The notes beneath the pieces were generated by a model. It was not told the DNA's origin. It did no database searches and saw only the letters and a list, made by a program, of their open reading frames with translations. Made by a program: the position numbers and the translations under genes. From Robiginitomaculum sp. (GTDB taxonomy: Bacteria > Pseudomonadota > Alphaproteobacteria > Caulobacterales > Maricaulaceae): a DNA stretch of 64,000 nucleotides. The stretch is taken from assembly GCA_021776525.1 (NCBI GenBank), contig JAJFFT010000004.1, positions 718,499 through 782,498 on the forward strand. The letters run 5' to 3'. Positions 1 to 8,915 of this stretch are shown here, one piece after another. Numbering within the stretch: the first letter of the stretch is position 1; the number at the start of each line of letters is the position of its first letter.

Positions 1-915
1 CAAAAGTTCGGTCAGATCATAATCAATGCCTGCGCCTTCCGGTTTGGCGATTTCATAGACATTGCCCCAGGTTTGTGCCCACATATTGCCCAGGATATCG
101 GCGCGTATTGGCCCGCTTTGTGGCTGGACGTCATCGCCGTAATTTTCGTTGAGCTTGGCCCGAACATAACAATGCAGCTGGTCATATAATGGCTCGACCT
201 GTCCCCACAGGCGGTCAACTTCCTTGGCCATGTCTTCGGCGGGCATGTCATAGCCCGAAAGCCACAGCTCGCCGACATCTTTGAAGCCCAGCTCGCGGGC
301 GCCTTCATTGGCAATTTCGACCATGCGGGCATATTTGTCATGCATGGAAGGTGCAGAGGCCATGCGCCATTTTTCCCAAATTTCCTTAAGCTTTTCCGGG
401 TCGCGCTCAGTCCCCATCATCACTTCCAGATCGTCCAGTGCAACCTTCTCGCCGTCAAGATCAATGGTCGCCGAAGAATAGGCGCTGTCCAAAAACGTGG
501 TAATTTGTGACAACTCCTGGGCGGCTCCGTCCTTGGAGGGCGCAGGTAGGGTCAGGCCTTGGCTGATGATTTTCATCTTGCGCGCCAGATCGCCCTCTAG
601 CGGCAAATCCTTAAAGCGTTTGGTGCCATTGGCATATTCAACGCCCATTTCAGTGGCTTCGGCCCCGACCCGTGCGGCCAGCCAGTTGGTGTCATGATTG
701 ATGAAGTTGGCCTGCATCCAGAACACGTGGGCGGCATATTCACCCATATCTGCAAACTTGGCTTCTGCTTTTTTGACGAACGCTGATGCGTCGTCGACTG
801 TAGCTGGTCCGGCGGCTTTGCCGCCTTGATCACCGTTTTTGGCCGCTTCAAGAACCTGTCCCGAACAGGCGGTGATTAGCAGTATGGCGCTGGCGCCTAA
901 AAGTAATTTTTTCAT
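1..915 (-). CDS. M2 family peptidyl-dipeptidase A (ACE-like) lipoprotein, partial
   Basis: The first 305 codons are visible; the 3' part, including the expected HExxH zinc site, lies beyond base 1. The protein opens with a lipoprotein signal ending in LITAC (Cys17), so it should be anchored in the outer membrane or periplasm. Around residues 275-285 it carries GNMWAQTWGN, nearly identical to the GNMWAQ(S/T)W block of angiotensin-converting enzyme, and the flanking stretch (YVRAKL before it) also follows ACE. M2 enzymes remove C-terminal dipeptides from peptides, so a nutritional peptide role is likely. It is divergent from gltX and has a plausible promoter at 965-992. The family call is firm; activity cannot be judged because the catalytic region is missing from the window. 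Confidence 0.88.
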   Translation of the reverse strand, partial: MKKLLLGASAILLITACSGQVLEAAKNGDQGGKAAGPATVDDASAFVKKAEAKFADMGEYAAHVFWMQANFINHDTNWLAARVGAEATEMGVEYANGTKRFKDLPLEGDLARKMKIISQGLTLPAPSKDGAAQELSQITTFLDSAYSSATIDLDGEKVALDDLEVMMGTERDPEKLKEIWEKWRMASAPSMHDKYARMVEIANEGARELGFKDVGELWLSGYDMPAEDMAKEVDRLWGQVEPLYDQLHCYVRAKLNENYGDDVQPQSGPIRADILGNMWAQTWGNVYEIAKPEGAGIDYDLTELL

Positions 916-964
916 GGCATGTTTCCCCAGTTTCTGCGCCGATTTTGACGCTTGACTGATGCGA

Positions 965-992
965 AGTGTAGCCCGATCGCCGGGGCCGTCAA
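965..992 (-). promoter_or_regulatory. putative sigma70-type promoter for the ACE-like gene
   Basis: Read on the minus strand, TTGACG (992-987) is followed after 16 bp by TACACT (970-965), about 50 bp upstream of the ACE-like start codon. Both hexamers are close to the housekeeping consensus. This is prediction from sequence only. Confidence 0.42.
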
Positions 993-1077
993 TGCGGCCA
1001 ATCATTACCATGTCAAACCTTGACGCGCAGGCGTGGGCGGCGCACAAGGCGCGACGAACATTTCAGGAGTAATGCGC

Positions 1078-2412
1078 ATGACCGTCAAGGTCCGTTTCGC
1101 CCCCAGCCCGACCGGGCAATTGCATGTCGGCAACATCCGCCCGGCTTTGATGAACTGGTTGTTTGCCGCGCAATCGGGCGGCGTCTTTATGCTGCGTATT
1201 GATGATACCGATGTTGAACGCTCGACCGCTGCGTTCGAGACGGGCATTTTTGATGACATGAAATGGCTGGGCCTGACCCACGGGGAAACCGCGAAACAAT
1301 CAGAGCGCTTTGACCGTTATGGTGCTGTGGCCGAAGACCTGAAAGCCCGTGGGCTTCTCTATCCGTGTTTCGAGACCGCTGATGAGTTGGACCGCCAACG
1401 TAAAATCCAGCGCAGCCAAAACAAGCCGCCGGTCTATAACCGCGCCGCGCTCAGCCTTAGTGATGCGGACCGCACCGCGCTGGAGGCCGAGGGCCGTCAG
1501 GCCCATTGGCGCTTCAAACTGTCGGGCGATGCGGTGCGCTGGGACGATGTCATTCGCGGCGAACAAGTCATTGAAACGGCATCCCTGTCCGACCCGATCC
1601 TGATCCGCGGCGATGGGTCCTATCTTTATACGCTGCCCAGCGTTGTCGATGATGCTGATTTTTCAATCAGCCACATTATTCGCGGCGAAGACCATGTCAC
1701 CAATTCAGCGGCACAGATTGAGATATTCCGGGCCATTGGTGCGTCCGCCCCGGCCATGGGCCACCACCCCTTGCTGGTTGGTGCGGACGGGGACAAGCTG
1801 TCCAAACGTCTGGGCACACTGTCGATTGCCGGCTTGCGCGACGAAGAGGGGATCGAGCCGATGGCGATCCTGTCATTGCTGGCCAAAATCGGGACGTCTG
1901 ACCCGGTGGAAATCCGCCGTGATCTGGCGCAATTGACCCAAGAATTTTCGTTCGGGAAAATTGGCCGTGCACCGGCTCGGTTTGACCCAGACGAGCTTAA
2001 AACGCTGAACGCCAAATACCTGCACGAAACGCCTTATGAGGATGTGGCCGAGCGTTTGGCTGCGATGAATGCCGATGGCGGTGCAGAATTTTGGAACGCA
2101 ATACGTGGTAATATCGAAACCCTGGCCGACGCGGCGCATTGGTATGGTGTGGTCTATGGCGACATCGCTGCGGTGATTGCCGACGAGGATGCCGACTATA
2201 TCCGGGATGCAGCGGCGCATCTGCCCGAAGGGGCTTTGGGCGCGCAAAGCTGGTCCGACTGGACCGCTATCTTGAAGGAAAAAACTGGCCGCAAGGGGCG
2301 TGGCTTGTTTCTGCCGCTTCGCCTGGCGCTGACCGGGGCCAAACACGGCCCGGACATGGGCGCTGTACTGGCCTTGATGGATCGGGACAGGGTGGTTGGT
2401 CGCCTGAACTAG
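1078..2412 (+). CDS. gltX: glutamate--tRNA ligase
   Basis: Cytoplasmic class I aminoacyl-tRNA synthetase that charges tRNA-Glu (and possibly tRNA-Gln, as in many alphaproteobacteria that use a transamidation route; that is inference). The N-terminus has the FAPSPTGQLHVGN signature, with HVGN as the HIGH motif, and the KMSKS loop appears as DKLSKR near residue 240. The length, about 444 residues, is normal for bacterial GluRS. The frame is open upstream to 1033, but AGGAG at 1065-1069 is 8 bases from the ATG at 1078 and only 2 from the ATG at 1072, so 1078 is chosen. The stop codon overlaps the convergent arsC stop in a shared CTAG. Confidence 0.95.
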   Translation: MTVKVRFAPSPTGQLHVGNIRPALMNWLFAAQSGGVFMLRIDDTDVERSTAAFETGIFDDMKWLGLTHGETAKQSERFDRYGAVAEDLKARGLLYPCFETADELDRQRKIQRSQNKPPVYNRAALSLSDADRTALEAEGRQAHWRFKLSGDAVRWDDVIRGEQVIETASLSDPILIRGDGSYLYTLPSVVDDADFSISHIIRGEDHVTNSAAQIEIFRAIGASAPAMGHHPLLVGADGDKLSKRLGTLSIAGLRDEEGIEPMAILSLLAKIGTSDPVEIRRDLAQLTQEFSFGKIGRAPARFDPDELKTLNAKYLHETPYEDVAERLAAMNADGGAEFWNAIRGNIETLADAAHWYGVVYGDIAAVIADEDADYIRDAAAHLPEGALGAQSWSDWTAILKEKTGRKGRGLFLPLRLALTGAKHGPDMGAVLALMDRDRVVGRLN

Positions 2413-2819
2413 CCTTCTGGCGAATACAGGATTTCGCCATCTTCTTTATAGACGGCCTTTTCGGGCCTGCGCTCCAGCAGGGCCAGAACAGCTTCTGAGG
2501 GACGGCAAAGGGCAACGCCCTTGGGCGTGCAGACCAGCGGCCTGTTGACTAAAACCGGATGATCCAGCATGGCGTCAATCAAGGCCTCATCGGTTATGCC
2601 CTGATCCAGCAAGCCCAGCTCTTTGGCCGGGGATTTGCTGGTGCGCAAAGCCTCTCGCGGGGTCAGGCCGGCAGCCGCAAAGAGCGCCTGTAACATGGGC
2701 TTGGTCCAACCGGCCTCAAGATAAGGGATCACGTTGGGCTGGTAACCAGCAGCCACGATCAGGCTTAAAACATTGCGCGATGTACCACAGGCCGGGTTGT
2801 GGAAAATTACGATATTCAT
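2409..2819 (-). CDS. arsC: arsenate reductase (glutaredoxin type)
   Basis: Reduces arsenate to arsenite using glutathione/glutaredoxin. The 136-residue protein starts with the fold and active site of the R773 ArsC class: HNPACGTSRN contains the nucleophilic Cys12, and VLVNRPLV carries the conserved Arg-Pro of the oxyanion site. It is the last gene of the arsR-acr3-arsC operon and starts 2 bases after the acr3 stop, so translation is probably coupled. The arsenite product would be exported by the Acr3 pump next door. Confidence 0.93.
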   Translation of the reverse strand: MNIVIFHNPACGTSRNVLSLIVAAGYQPNVIPYLEAGWTKPMLQALFAAAGLTPREALRTSKSPAKELGLLDQGITDEALIDAMLDHPVLVNRPLVCTPKGVALCRPSEAVLALLERRPEKAVYKEDGEILYSPEG

Positions 2820-2821
2820 GA

Positions 2822-3850
2822 TCAGGCCTCTGATACAGCAAAGTGTTTCTGTGTGGCGTTGGCAAAGGCAACCAGAGAAAGCATGACAGGGACTTCGACC
2901 AAAACACCAACAACAGTCGCCAGTGCTGCACCCGAATGCAAACCAAACAGACCAATGGCCACAGCCACCGCCAGTTCAAAGAAGTTTGAGGTGCCGATCA
3001 TGGCGCACGGTGCAGCGATATTAAAGGGAACTTTCCATGCCCATGCGACCCCAAAGGCCAGGGCAAAAATGCCATAAGACTGAATCAGCAAAGGCACAGC
3101 GATCAAGGCGATCAGCAGGGGTTGTTGCAAAATAATCTGTCCCTGAAAGCCAAAGAGCAGTGCCACAGTGGCGAGTAGGCCCAGCATGGAAAAAGGTTTG
3201 AGCTTGTCGGTAAACGCATGAACCGCGTCATTGCCGCCACTGCGTAATAAATAGTGGCGGGTTATTACACCGGCGCACAACGGGATGACCACATAAAGTG
3301 TGACCGATAACACCAAAGTTGCCCATGGTACGGCAATGTCTGTAACGCCTAACAATAAAGCAACAATTGGCGCATAGGCAAACACCATGATCGCGTCATT
3401 GATGCTGACTTGTGCCAGCGTATAGGTGGCGTCACCGCGGGTTAATTGCGACCAGACAAACACCATGGCGGTGCATGGCGCAGCGCCTAACAATATCAAC
3501 CCGGCAATATAATTGTCGGCATCCTCGGTCGGGATCAGGCCACTAAAGACACTCTTGAAGAAAAACACGCCCAACGCGGCCATAGTAAAGGGTTTGATCA
3601 ACCAGTTCACAACCAATGTAATGATCAATCCTTTTGGCCGGTCACCGACGCGTCGCAAACTGGAAAAATCGACGGCAATCATCATCGGATAAACCATGGC
3701 CCAGATGAGGATGGCGATCACCAGATTGACGTGCTGATATTCCAGACCAGCAAACACCGTAAAGAATTCAGGGATCAACTGGCCAAGCCCTATGCCAAGC
3801 AGAATACACAGGCCAACCCAAAGGCTCAAATAGCGTTCAAAGAGAGACAT
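2822..3850 (-). CDS. acr3: ACR3-family arsenite efflux permease
   Basis: Integral inner-membrane protein of 342 residues with about ten hydrophobic segments, the usual size for bacterial Acr3. The block [13 protein letters not shown] near residue 125 holds the cysteine conserved and needed for As(III) transport in this family, followed by the typical [10 protein letters not shown] stretch. The ATG follows the arsR stop codon directly (TAAATG), and arsC begins 2 bases after its own stop, so regulator, pump and reductase form one transcription unit. This is the ACR3 type, not the ArsB type. Confidence 0.94.
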   Translation of the reverse strand: MSLFERYLSLWVGLCILLGIGLGQLIPEFFTVFAGLEYQHVNLVIAILIWAMVYPMMIAVDFSSLRRVGDRPKGLIITLVVNWLIKPFTMAALGVFFFKSVFSGLIPTEDADNYIAGLILLGAAPCTAMVFVWSQLTRGDATYTLAQVSINDAIMVFAYAPIVALLLGVTDIAVPWATLVLSVTLYVVIPLCAGVITRHYLLRSGGNDAVHAFTDKLKPFSMLGLLATVALLFGFQGQIILQQPLLIALIAVPLLIQSYGIFALAFGVAWAWKVPFNIAAPCAMIGTSNFFELAVAVAIGLFGLHSGAALATVVGVLVEVPVMLSLVAFANATQKHFAVSEA

Positions 3851-4162
3851 TTAGATAAGTTCCTTTATCTGTTGCGATGTACTGTCTGCAATTGCACTCA
3901 GAAAAGTCTGAATAGGTTCAAGCGCCGCTGTGTTCAGCGAATAACAGACATATGGGTGTTCAATCTGGCCGGTGACGATGCCGGCAGCCTTGAGAATGCG
4001 TAAATGCTCTGATGTTGTGGAGGCCGCCAGATTGACGGCATCAGACAGATCACAGCCAATGCACGTCTGCTTTTCCAACAAAGTAAGTATGATCTGTATG
4101 CGGGCCGGATGCCCCAGTGCTTTGGCCAATATGGCAATGTCATTGGTCTGCCGGCTTGTCAT
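3851..4162 (-). CDS. arsR: ArsR-family metalloregulator
   Basis: Small winged-helix repressor expected to leave its operator when arsenite binds. The protein has the ArsR order: an LGHPARIQII helix, then the recognition helix region ASTTSEHLRILKAAGIV. Instead of the classical ELCVCDL sensor, the metal site appears to be TCIGCDL, two cysteines three residues apart before the recognition helix, so the exact coordination may differ. The start is uncertain: ATG at 4162 gives 103 residues, while a GTG at 4189 would add nine. The likely operator lies at 4201-4223. It is followed without a gap by acr3. Confidence 0.9.
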   Translation of the reverse strand: MTSRQTNDIAILAKALGHPARIQIILTLLEKQTCIGCDLSDAVNLAASTTSEHLRILKAAGIVTGQIEHPYVCYSLNTAALEPIQTFLSAIADSTSQQIKELI

Positions 4163-4200
4163 GGCGGTGGTAGCTTTTGTATGGGGCACAGCTTGCTTCT

Positions 4201-4223
4201 TTCGTATTTCGTCGAATAACGAA
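4201..4223 (-). promoter_or_regulatory. candidate ArsR operator (imperfect dyad)
   Basis: The arms TTCGTATTTCG (4201-4211) and CGAATAACGAA (4213-4223) flank a single central T; 9 of 11 positions are inverted-repeat matches. The dyad lies directly upstream of arsR, the expected place for an autoregulatory ArsR site. Confidence 0.6.
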
Positions 4224-4269
4224 TAGCAAGGGTGAGCTTAATGATCAAGCATGAAATTCAGATGTAATT

Positions 4270-6285
4270 TTAGGCTGTCTTTTGGGTCGCGCTGTCGGCC
4301 GCGGCCTCGTTATTGCGATGCCCCTCAGCCGCAGCGCGTGCGATAGACGTAAACAATTGCCGCGCATCAATGGGTTTGGGGACGTATCCCGTCATGCCCG
4401 CTGCGATATAGCTTTCGCGGTCGCCTTCCATAGCGTTTGCGGTCATGGCAATCACCGGGGCGTTTTTGTTTGGTCCATTTCCGGCGCGTAATTGTTGTGT
4501 TGCGCCAATACCGTCCAGTATCGGCATTTGAATATCCATCAGCACCAGATCAAAGACCCGGCTATTCAATAGCTCCAGCGCAATCGCCCCATTTTCTGCA
4601 TGGACCAGATCATAAGGGAATGGTTTTAACAGGGCGCGCAAAACCTTGAGATTGATGGCATTGTCTTCGGCCACCAGAATGCTGAGTTTGCGGGCGCTGG
4701 CCGCCGTTTTGGCTTTGGATGGTTCCTTGATGGCCGGGGCGACGCACTCCGCCGCGCAAAAGCCAAGGGTAAAGGTTGAGCCTTTTTCCTTTTCGGATGT
4801 TACGGTCAAGGTACCGCCCAGCAAAGTGGCCAATTGCCGTGAAATGGTGAGGCCAAGGCCGGTGCCGCCAAAACGCCGGGTAATGCTATCATCCTCTTGT
4901 TCGAAGGGGTTGAACAAACGCTCCAACTTGTCGGCATCAATGCCAAGGCCGGTGTCTTTCACCGCAATTTCCAACTGTGCCTCGCCGTCGCGCAGGCCGA
5001 TTTGGCGCAAAACCACGTCTATCTGTCCGTCTTGCGTAAATTTAATGGCGTTTGAAAGCAGGTTAAAGAGAATTTGGCGAATGCGCGTTGTGTCAGAATG
5101 TATCCATTGCGGGGCGTTGTCTTCGATATGGATGTTCAGGGTCAGTCCCTTGTCACCGGCGCGCGGTGCCCAAAGAGTTTTGGCTTGTTCGAGCGAAGCG
5201 CGAATATCAAAATCTGTGCACTCGACAGTCAATTTACCCGACTCAATTTTGGACAGGTCCAACACATCATTCAATATATCCATCAGCGTCTCACCGCCGG
5301 TGGTCAATGTGTCGACATGCTCGCGTAACTCATCTTCCAATTGCATGGCATCCAGCACTTGTGCCGAGCCTAAAATTGCATTCATAGGGGTGCGTAATTC
5401 GTGACTCATCATCGCTAAAAAGCGTGATTTGGCCTGATTAGCTTTTTCAGCTTTGATCCGGGCGCATTCAGCGCGCTCTATCAGCCGGTTTTTCTCCTGC
5501 GCATTGGCTTTCATGGCCGCGGCGGCGGTGCCAATGGCACAGGCTTCAAATCGCGCCGAGCGGGCTTCGGGCAAATAGACGTCCAGATCGCCTTTGGCCA
5601 ATGCAGACATAACCCTTTGTAAAAAGCGGATAGGGTCGGCCACAGAGTGACCAACCAGAACTGACAGCCCGGTTGCCAGCATGGCGGCAGCCAAGATCAG
5701 CAAAACGGTCCAGGCCACGGCGCCGCGTCTCTGATCTTGCAGGCCAGCGATAAAACCGCTGGCCTGTTTGTGAGCGACAATGTTGATTTCGGTCAGGTAA
5801 TCACTCAGCAAATCGCGGGACAGCCAGCTTTCGCGGCTGCTGCGCTCGATAATGTCTTTTCTGGAGCCGCTGGACAGGGCTTTCATCATGCGGGCGTTAT
5901 GACGTTTCCAGTCTAAAAAGTTGACCGTGGCCTCGCGGGGCAAATTCGGGTCGCCCAGAAAACGGTCTTCGATCAACAGTAAATTGTCCAATATGCCTGC
6001 GCTGACCTGGTCAATTTTATTGTTATAGGTCGTAATGGCGTTCAGGCTGCGCGTGGTCAGTGCCGTTTTTAAATAGCCATTCAAATCAGAAACGTCGACT
6101 TCGATTTCCAGCACGGCATTGCTGACCACGAGGGGATGGTCTTCAATCCTTTGCCCGATACCAATGACCTGGTTGAAATGGTTAAGTGTGACCAGTCCAA
6201 GAGCACTCATCAATATGATGATGGCTAAATTGACGGCAAGAATACGTTCAAGAATGGTCCGGTCGTTAAACCATTGTACAAGCAT
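4270..6285 (-). CDS. membrane hybrid sensor histidine kinase
   Basis: Signal transduction protein of 671 residues. Order: TM helix (about 15-35), a periplasmic helical sensor of about 150 residues with no recognised ligand domain, second TM (about 188-210), HAMP, dimerisation/phosphoacceptor domain with SHELRTPMN (His295), HATPase with N-box Asn412, DTGLGID (444-450) and GGTGLGL (473-479), then a C-terminal receiver with phospho-acceptor Asp584 in LMDIQMP. AGGGG lies 7 bases before the ATG at 6285; the frame also allows ATG at 6309 without a good ribosome site. No response regulator or HPt gene is adjacent, so its partner is unknown. Confidence 0.9.
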   Translation of the reverse strand: MLVQWFNDRTILERILAVNLAIIILMSALGLVTLNHFNQVIGIGQRIEDHPLVVSNAVLEIEVDVSDLNGYLKTALTTRSLNAITTYNNKIDQVSAGILDNLLLIEDRFLGDPNLPREATVNFLDWKRHNARMMKALSSGSRKDIIERSSRESWLSRDLLSDYLTEINIVAHKQASGFIAGLQDQRRGAVAWTVLLILAAAMLATGLSVLVGHSVADPIRFLQRVMSALAKGDLDVYLPEARSARFEACAIGTAAAAMKANAQEKNRLIERAECARIKAEKANQAKSRFLAMMSHELRTPMNAILGSAQVLDAMQLEDELREHVDTLTTGGETLMDILNDVLDLSKIESGKLTVECTDFDIRASLEQAKTLWAPRAGDKGLTLNIHIEDNAPQWIHSDTTRIRQILFNLLSNAIKFTQDGQIDVVLRQIGLRDGEAQLEIAVKDTGLGIDADKLERLFNPFEQEDDSITRRFGGTGLGLTISRQLATLLGGTLTVTSEKEKGSTFTLGFCAAECVAPAIKEPSKAKTAASARKLSILVAEDNAINLKVLRALLKPFPYDLVHAENGAIALELLNSRVFDLVLMDIQMPILDGIGATQQLRAGNGPNKNAPVIAMTANAMEGDRESYIAAGMTGYVPKPIDARQLFTSIARAAAEGHRNNEAAADSATQKTA

Positions 6286-6427
6286 AAGCGAGCCCCTAAA
6301 GGTGCGCATCAGCCCAGCCAGATTTACTCGTCCCGAAGGCTATAATGCCGGATGAAGAATAAACAATTGCTTATCAATTTAGTCTATTTACACATTAAAC
6401 CTATAGCTTAAAAGACATAGACCCTGA

Positions 6428-7897
6428 TCAGTCTGGGCGTGAACCAGCCCGATCTAACATCAGGTAATAGGCCTGAATGCCGTGGGCAAAATCCTCGACA
6501 TTCATGCGTTCGTTCAGGCCGTGAATGCGGGAGAAATCACTGCTGTCGAATGTAAATGGCGCAAAGCGGTATATATCGTCGGTGACAATCGAAAAATAGC
6601 GCGAATCCGTGCCGCCCAACACCACATTGGGGGCAATGATGGTGCCCGGAAAAACATCTGAAACCACACTTGCCAGCCAGGCATAGGGGCCTGTGCCGAT
6701 CTGTGAAACCGGCGATGGCTCGGTCCCCTCTGTTCCCGCAAAGGAAATTTCAATGGCCGGGTCGTTAATGGCCGCTTTGACATGGGCGATCAGGCTGTCG
6801 ACGCTGTCACGGGCATGAATGCGAAAATTTACATAGGCGCTGGCTTCGCGTGGCAGGGCATTTTCCTTGAAACCGGCATTGATAATGGTGGGCGCTATGG
6901 TGGTACCCAACATGGCGCGCCCCGATTGGGATTTCATCATTTTGGTTTCGACCATCGGTCCGAACAGCCATAGATTGGCAATGGCCATGCGCCCCATAAA
7001 GGATTGTTCCGAGGCTGTGGCCCGCAGCATTTTCTTCAAAACTGGATCCAGTTTTTGCTCGAACGGATGGGCCTCGACTGCGGCGATGGCGCGTGACAAG
7101 GCACCAATTGATGTGCGTGTTGGCGGGGTGGATGAATGGCCGCCTTTGGCCGTTGCGGTCAGGATCAGGGTTACATAGCCTTTTTCGGCGACACCGATGC
7201 GGGCCACAGGGCCTTTCGCATCGGGCATGCCGGTGGTGATGGCGCCGCCTTCATCAATCACGGCATAAGGGTGGATGTTTCGGTTTTTGAGCGTTTGGGC
7301 AATGGCTTTGGCGCCGCTGCCCAGCACTTCTTCATTGTGGCCAAAGCCAAAGATCAAAGTGCGGGCGGGCTGGTATCCATCCGCCGCCAGCCGGTTGGCG
7401 GCCTCCAGAAGGCCAATCAACGAACCTTTGTCGTCAATTGCGCCGCGCCCCCAAACAAATCCATCGGCAATGATGCCGTCAAACGGTGGTTTATCCCAAC
7501 CGGAATTTGGTTCTTCGCTGGCCGGAACGACATCTTGATGTGCCAGAAAAACAATGGGTTCCAGTGTCGGGTCACTGCCTTTCCAGACGCTCAGTTGCGC
7601 ATAAGAATCGACGGTTTCTGTGCTGACCGCGGCATAAAAGTCCGGGTAGGTTTCTCGCATCCAGGCTTGCAGTCCCAAAAAGGCCTCTGGGTCGAAATCG
7701 GCGGGGTCCTGTGTGGATACTGTGCGAAATCGCACGGCCTGTGCCAGATGCTCGGCGGCGGTGGCCGGGTCAACGGTGATCAACGCGATGGTTGCGCTGC
7801 TGGTCTCAGGGGAATCGCCAATCTGGCTGGTCCTGAAAAGCACAACTGCAACAATGAGCACAAGCGCGGCAAGACCGGCCAGCATAATCCGTTTCAT
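6428..7897 (-). CDS. M20-family metallopeptidase (PM20D1/carboxypeptidase-like), exported or anchored
   Basis: Zinc hydrolase of about 489 residues with an N-terminal hydrophobic segment (residues 3-22) that acts as signal or membrane anchor. Metal-binding blocks in order are AHQDVVPAS (His, Asp), GRGAIDDKGS (bridging Asp), GHNEEVLGS (catalytic Glu-Glu), GGHSS in the lid domain and GGTDSRYFS near the C-terminus. The long form with a lid domain resembles the eukaryotic PM20D1/CPS1 group more than cytosolic ArgE/DapE. GGGGA just before the ATG at 7897 favours this start over an in-frame ATG 18 bases upstream. Substrate unknown, probably N-acyl amino acids or small peptides. Confidence 0.85.
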   Translation of the reverse strand: MKRIMLAGLAALVLIVAVVLFRTSQIGDSPETSSATIALITVDPATAAEHLAQAVRFRTVSTQDPADFDPEAFLGLQAWMRETYPDFYAAVSTETVDSYAQLSVWKGSDPTLEPIVFLAHQDVVPASEEPNSGWDKPPFDGIIADGFVWGRGAIDDKGSLIGLLEAANRLAADGYQPARTLIFGFGHNEEVLGSGAKAIAQTLKNRNIHPYAVIDEGGAITTGMPDAKGPVARIGVAEKGYVTLILTATAKGGHSSTPPTRTSIGALSRAIAAVEAHPFEQKLDPVLKKMLRATASEQSFMGRMAIANLWLFGPMVETKMMKSQSGRAMLGTTIAPTIINAGFKENALPREASAYVNFRIHARDSVDSLIAHVKAAINDPAIEISFAGTEGTEPSPVSQIGTGPYAWLASVVSDVFPGTIIAPNVVLGGTDSRYFSIVTDDIYRFAPFTFDSSDFSRIHGLNERMNVEDFAHGIQAYYLMLDRAGSRPD

Positions 7898-7952
7898 AAT
7901 TTTTCCCCAAGCCAAGACATTAGATTTGCCTAACCTAGCCAGAGAAAACCGG

Positions 7953-8010
7953 AACGAAAAGGGGAAAGATGGTCTGGTGTTTTATGTGGTCCATCTTTCC
8001 CCTTTGCGTT
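7953..8010 (-). terminator. long hairpin terminator after the MerR-type gene
   Basis: The arms 7953-7972 and 7991-8010 are inverted repeats matching at 19 of 20 positions around the core GGGGAAAGATGG / CCATCTTTCCCC, with an 18-base loop. The hairpin begins at the stop codon of the minus-strand regulator gene. The T-run beyond it is short, so termination may be partial. Confidence 0.65.
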
Positions 8011-8780
8011 TATTCTTCGCCGCGTTCCAACAATGCGCCCTGGGCTTCGGCAATATAGTCGCTGACCAGCGGGCTAAAAGGCATTTGCGCCCGGTCTTTC
8101 CATGCATCTTTATCGGCATACATGTTGCCAAGGCTTTGGGTTATGCTGGCATCACCCTGGGTAAACGCGCCGATCAGGGCGTTCCATTCTCTGGCACACT
8201 GCAAGGCCTCGTCGCTGTCTGCCGGGGCCTGTTGCTCGGCCAGGCCTTGTACGCGGGCGATCAGGTCTGACCATTGTTGGTGATAGTCCTGCAATTGCTC
8301 TGGACTGGTGCCACGGCTTTTAATTTTTTCAAGTTGTTGGTCATCAAAATAATCCTTGTAGACCGTTTCATCGGGATAGTTTGCCATTGTGATACTCCTC
8401 ATGATTTGACACAGAAGATCCACACTTAGGGGTTGGTCGGTTTCCAGTCGGTCGGCGGAAATTTGCAAAACTTTCAAAGCGGCGAGCGTTTCATCGCGTT
8501 GATTTTGCAGTTGTTTAATCTGCAATGTAATCATGTCGCGAAGGTCGATGCCGCCTTTTAGGGCCTTGCCAATCGTGCGCAAATCTAATCCGGCCAGTTT
8601 TAATGCGGTGATTTTCATCACTTGCGCAATATCATCACCATTATACCGTCGGCGATTATTATCCGGGTTTCGGGCCGGGTTAATGAGGCCCAGAGACTCG
8701 TAATGCCGCAAAGCCCGCACGCTGATTTGCGCACGTTTGGCTAATACGCCAATCGACAGGATTTCACCGCTCCCTTGCAT
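8010..8780 (-). CDS. MerR-family regulator with TipAS-like C-terminal domain
   Basis: 256 residues. The first 75 form a MerR winged helix (LSIGVLAKRAQISVRALRHY, then the NRRRYNGDD wing), followed by a coiled dimerisation helix (about 80-130). The C-terminal half has the features of the TipAS/antibiotic-recognition domain: KYDFDD-like start YKDYFDDQQLEKIK, the aromatic QQW and W in CAREWNALI, and the GMYADKDAW-like NMYADKDAWKD. TipAS proteins bind thiopeptides or other large ligands and activate transcription. AAGGAGAAG precedes the ATG. Its own promoter has the long spacer typical of MerR control (8806-8836). The ligand cannot be told from sequence. Confidence 0.88.
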   Translation of the reverse strand: MQGSGEILSIGVLAKRAQISVRALRHYESLGLINPARNPDNNRRRYNGDDIAQVMKITALKLAGLDLRTIGKALKGGIDLRDMITLQIKQLQNQRDETLAALKVLQISADRLETDQPLSVDLLCQIMRSITMANYPDETVYKDYFDDQQLEKIKSRGTSPEQLQDYHQQWSDLIARVQGLAEQQAPADSDEALQCAREWNALIGAFTQGDASITQSLGNMYADKDAWKDRAQMPFSPLVSDYIAEAQGALLERGEE

Positions 8781-8805
8781 GGTCTTCTCCTTTCCAAGAG
8801 GTCAC

Positions 8806-8836
8806 ACCATGAATGCTGACGCTGCGTCAGGATCAA
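8806..8836 (-). promoter_or_regulatory. MerR-type promoter with 19-bp spacer and dyad
   Basis: On the minus strand, TTGATC (8836-8831) and CATGGT (8811-8806) are separated by exactly 19 bp, the over-long spacer that MerR activators realign. A perfect dyad CTGACGC-A-GCGTCAG (8830-8816) fills most of the spacer. It lies upstream of the MerR/TipAS gene, which suggests autoregulation. Confidence 0.6.
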
Positions 8837-8915
8837 GGGGATATCTGTAGTTTTGGGAATTTTCTCATTGAACCGTGCGAAAGCATGGGCCATTGAGAGA
8901 AAAAGGGTAATACAA

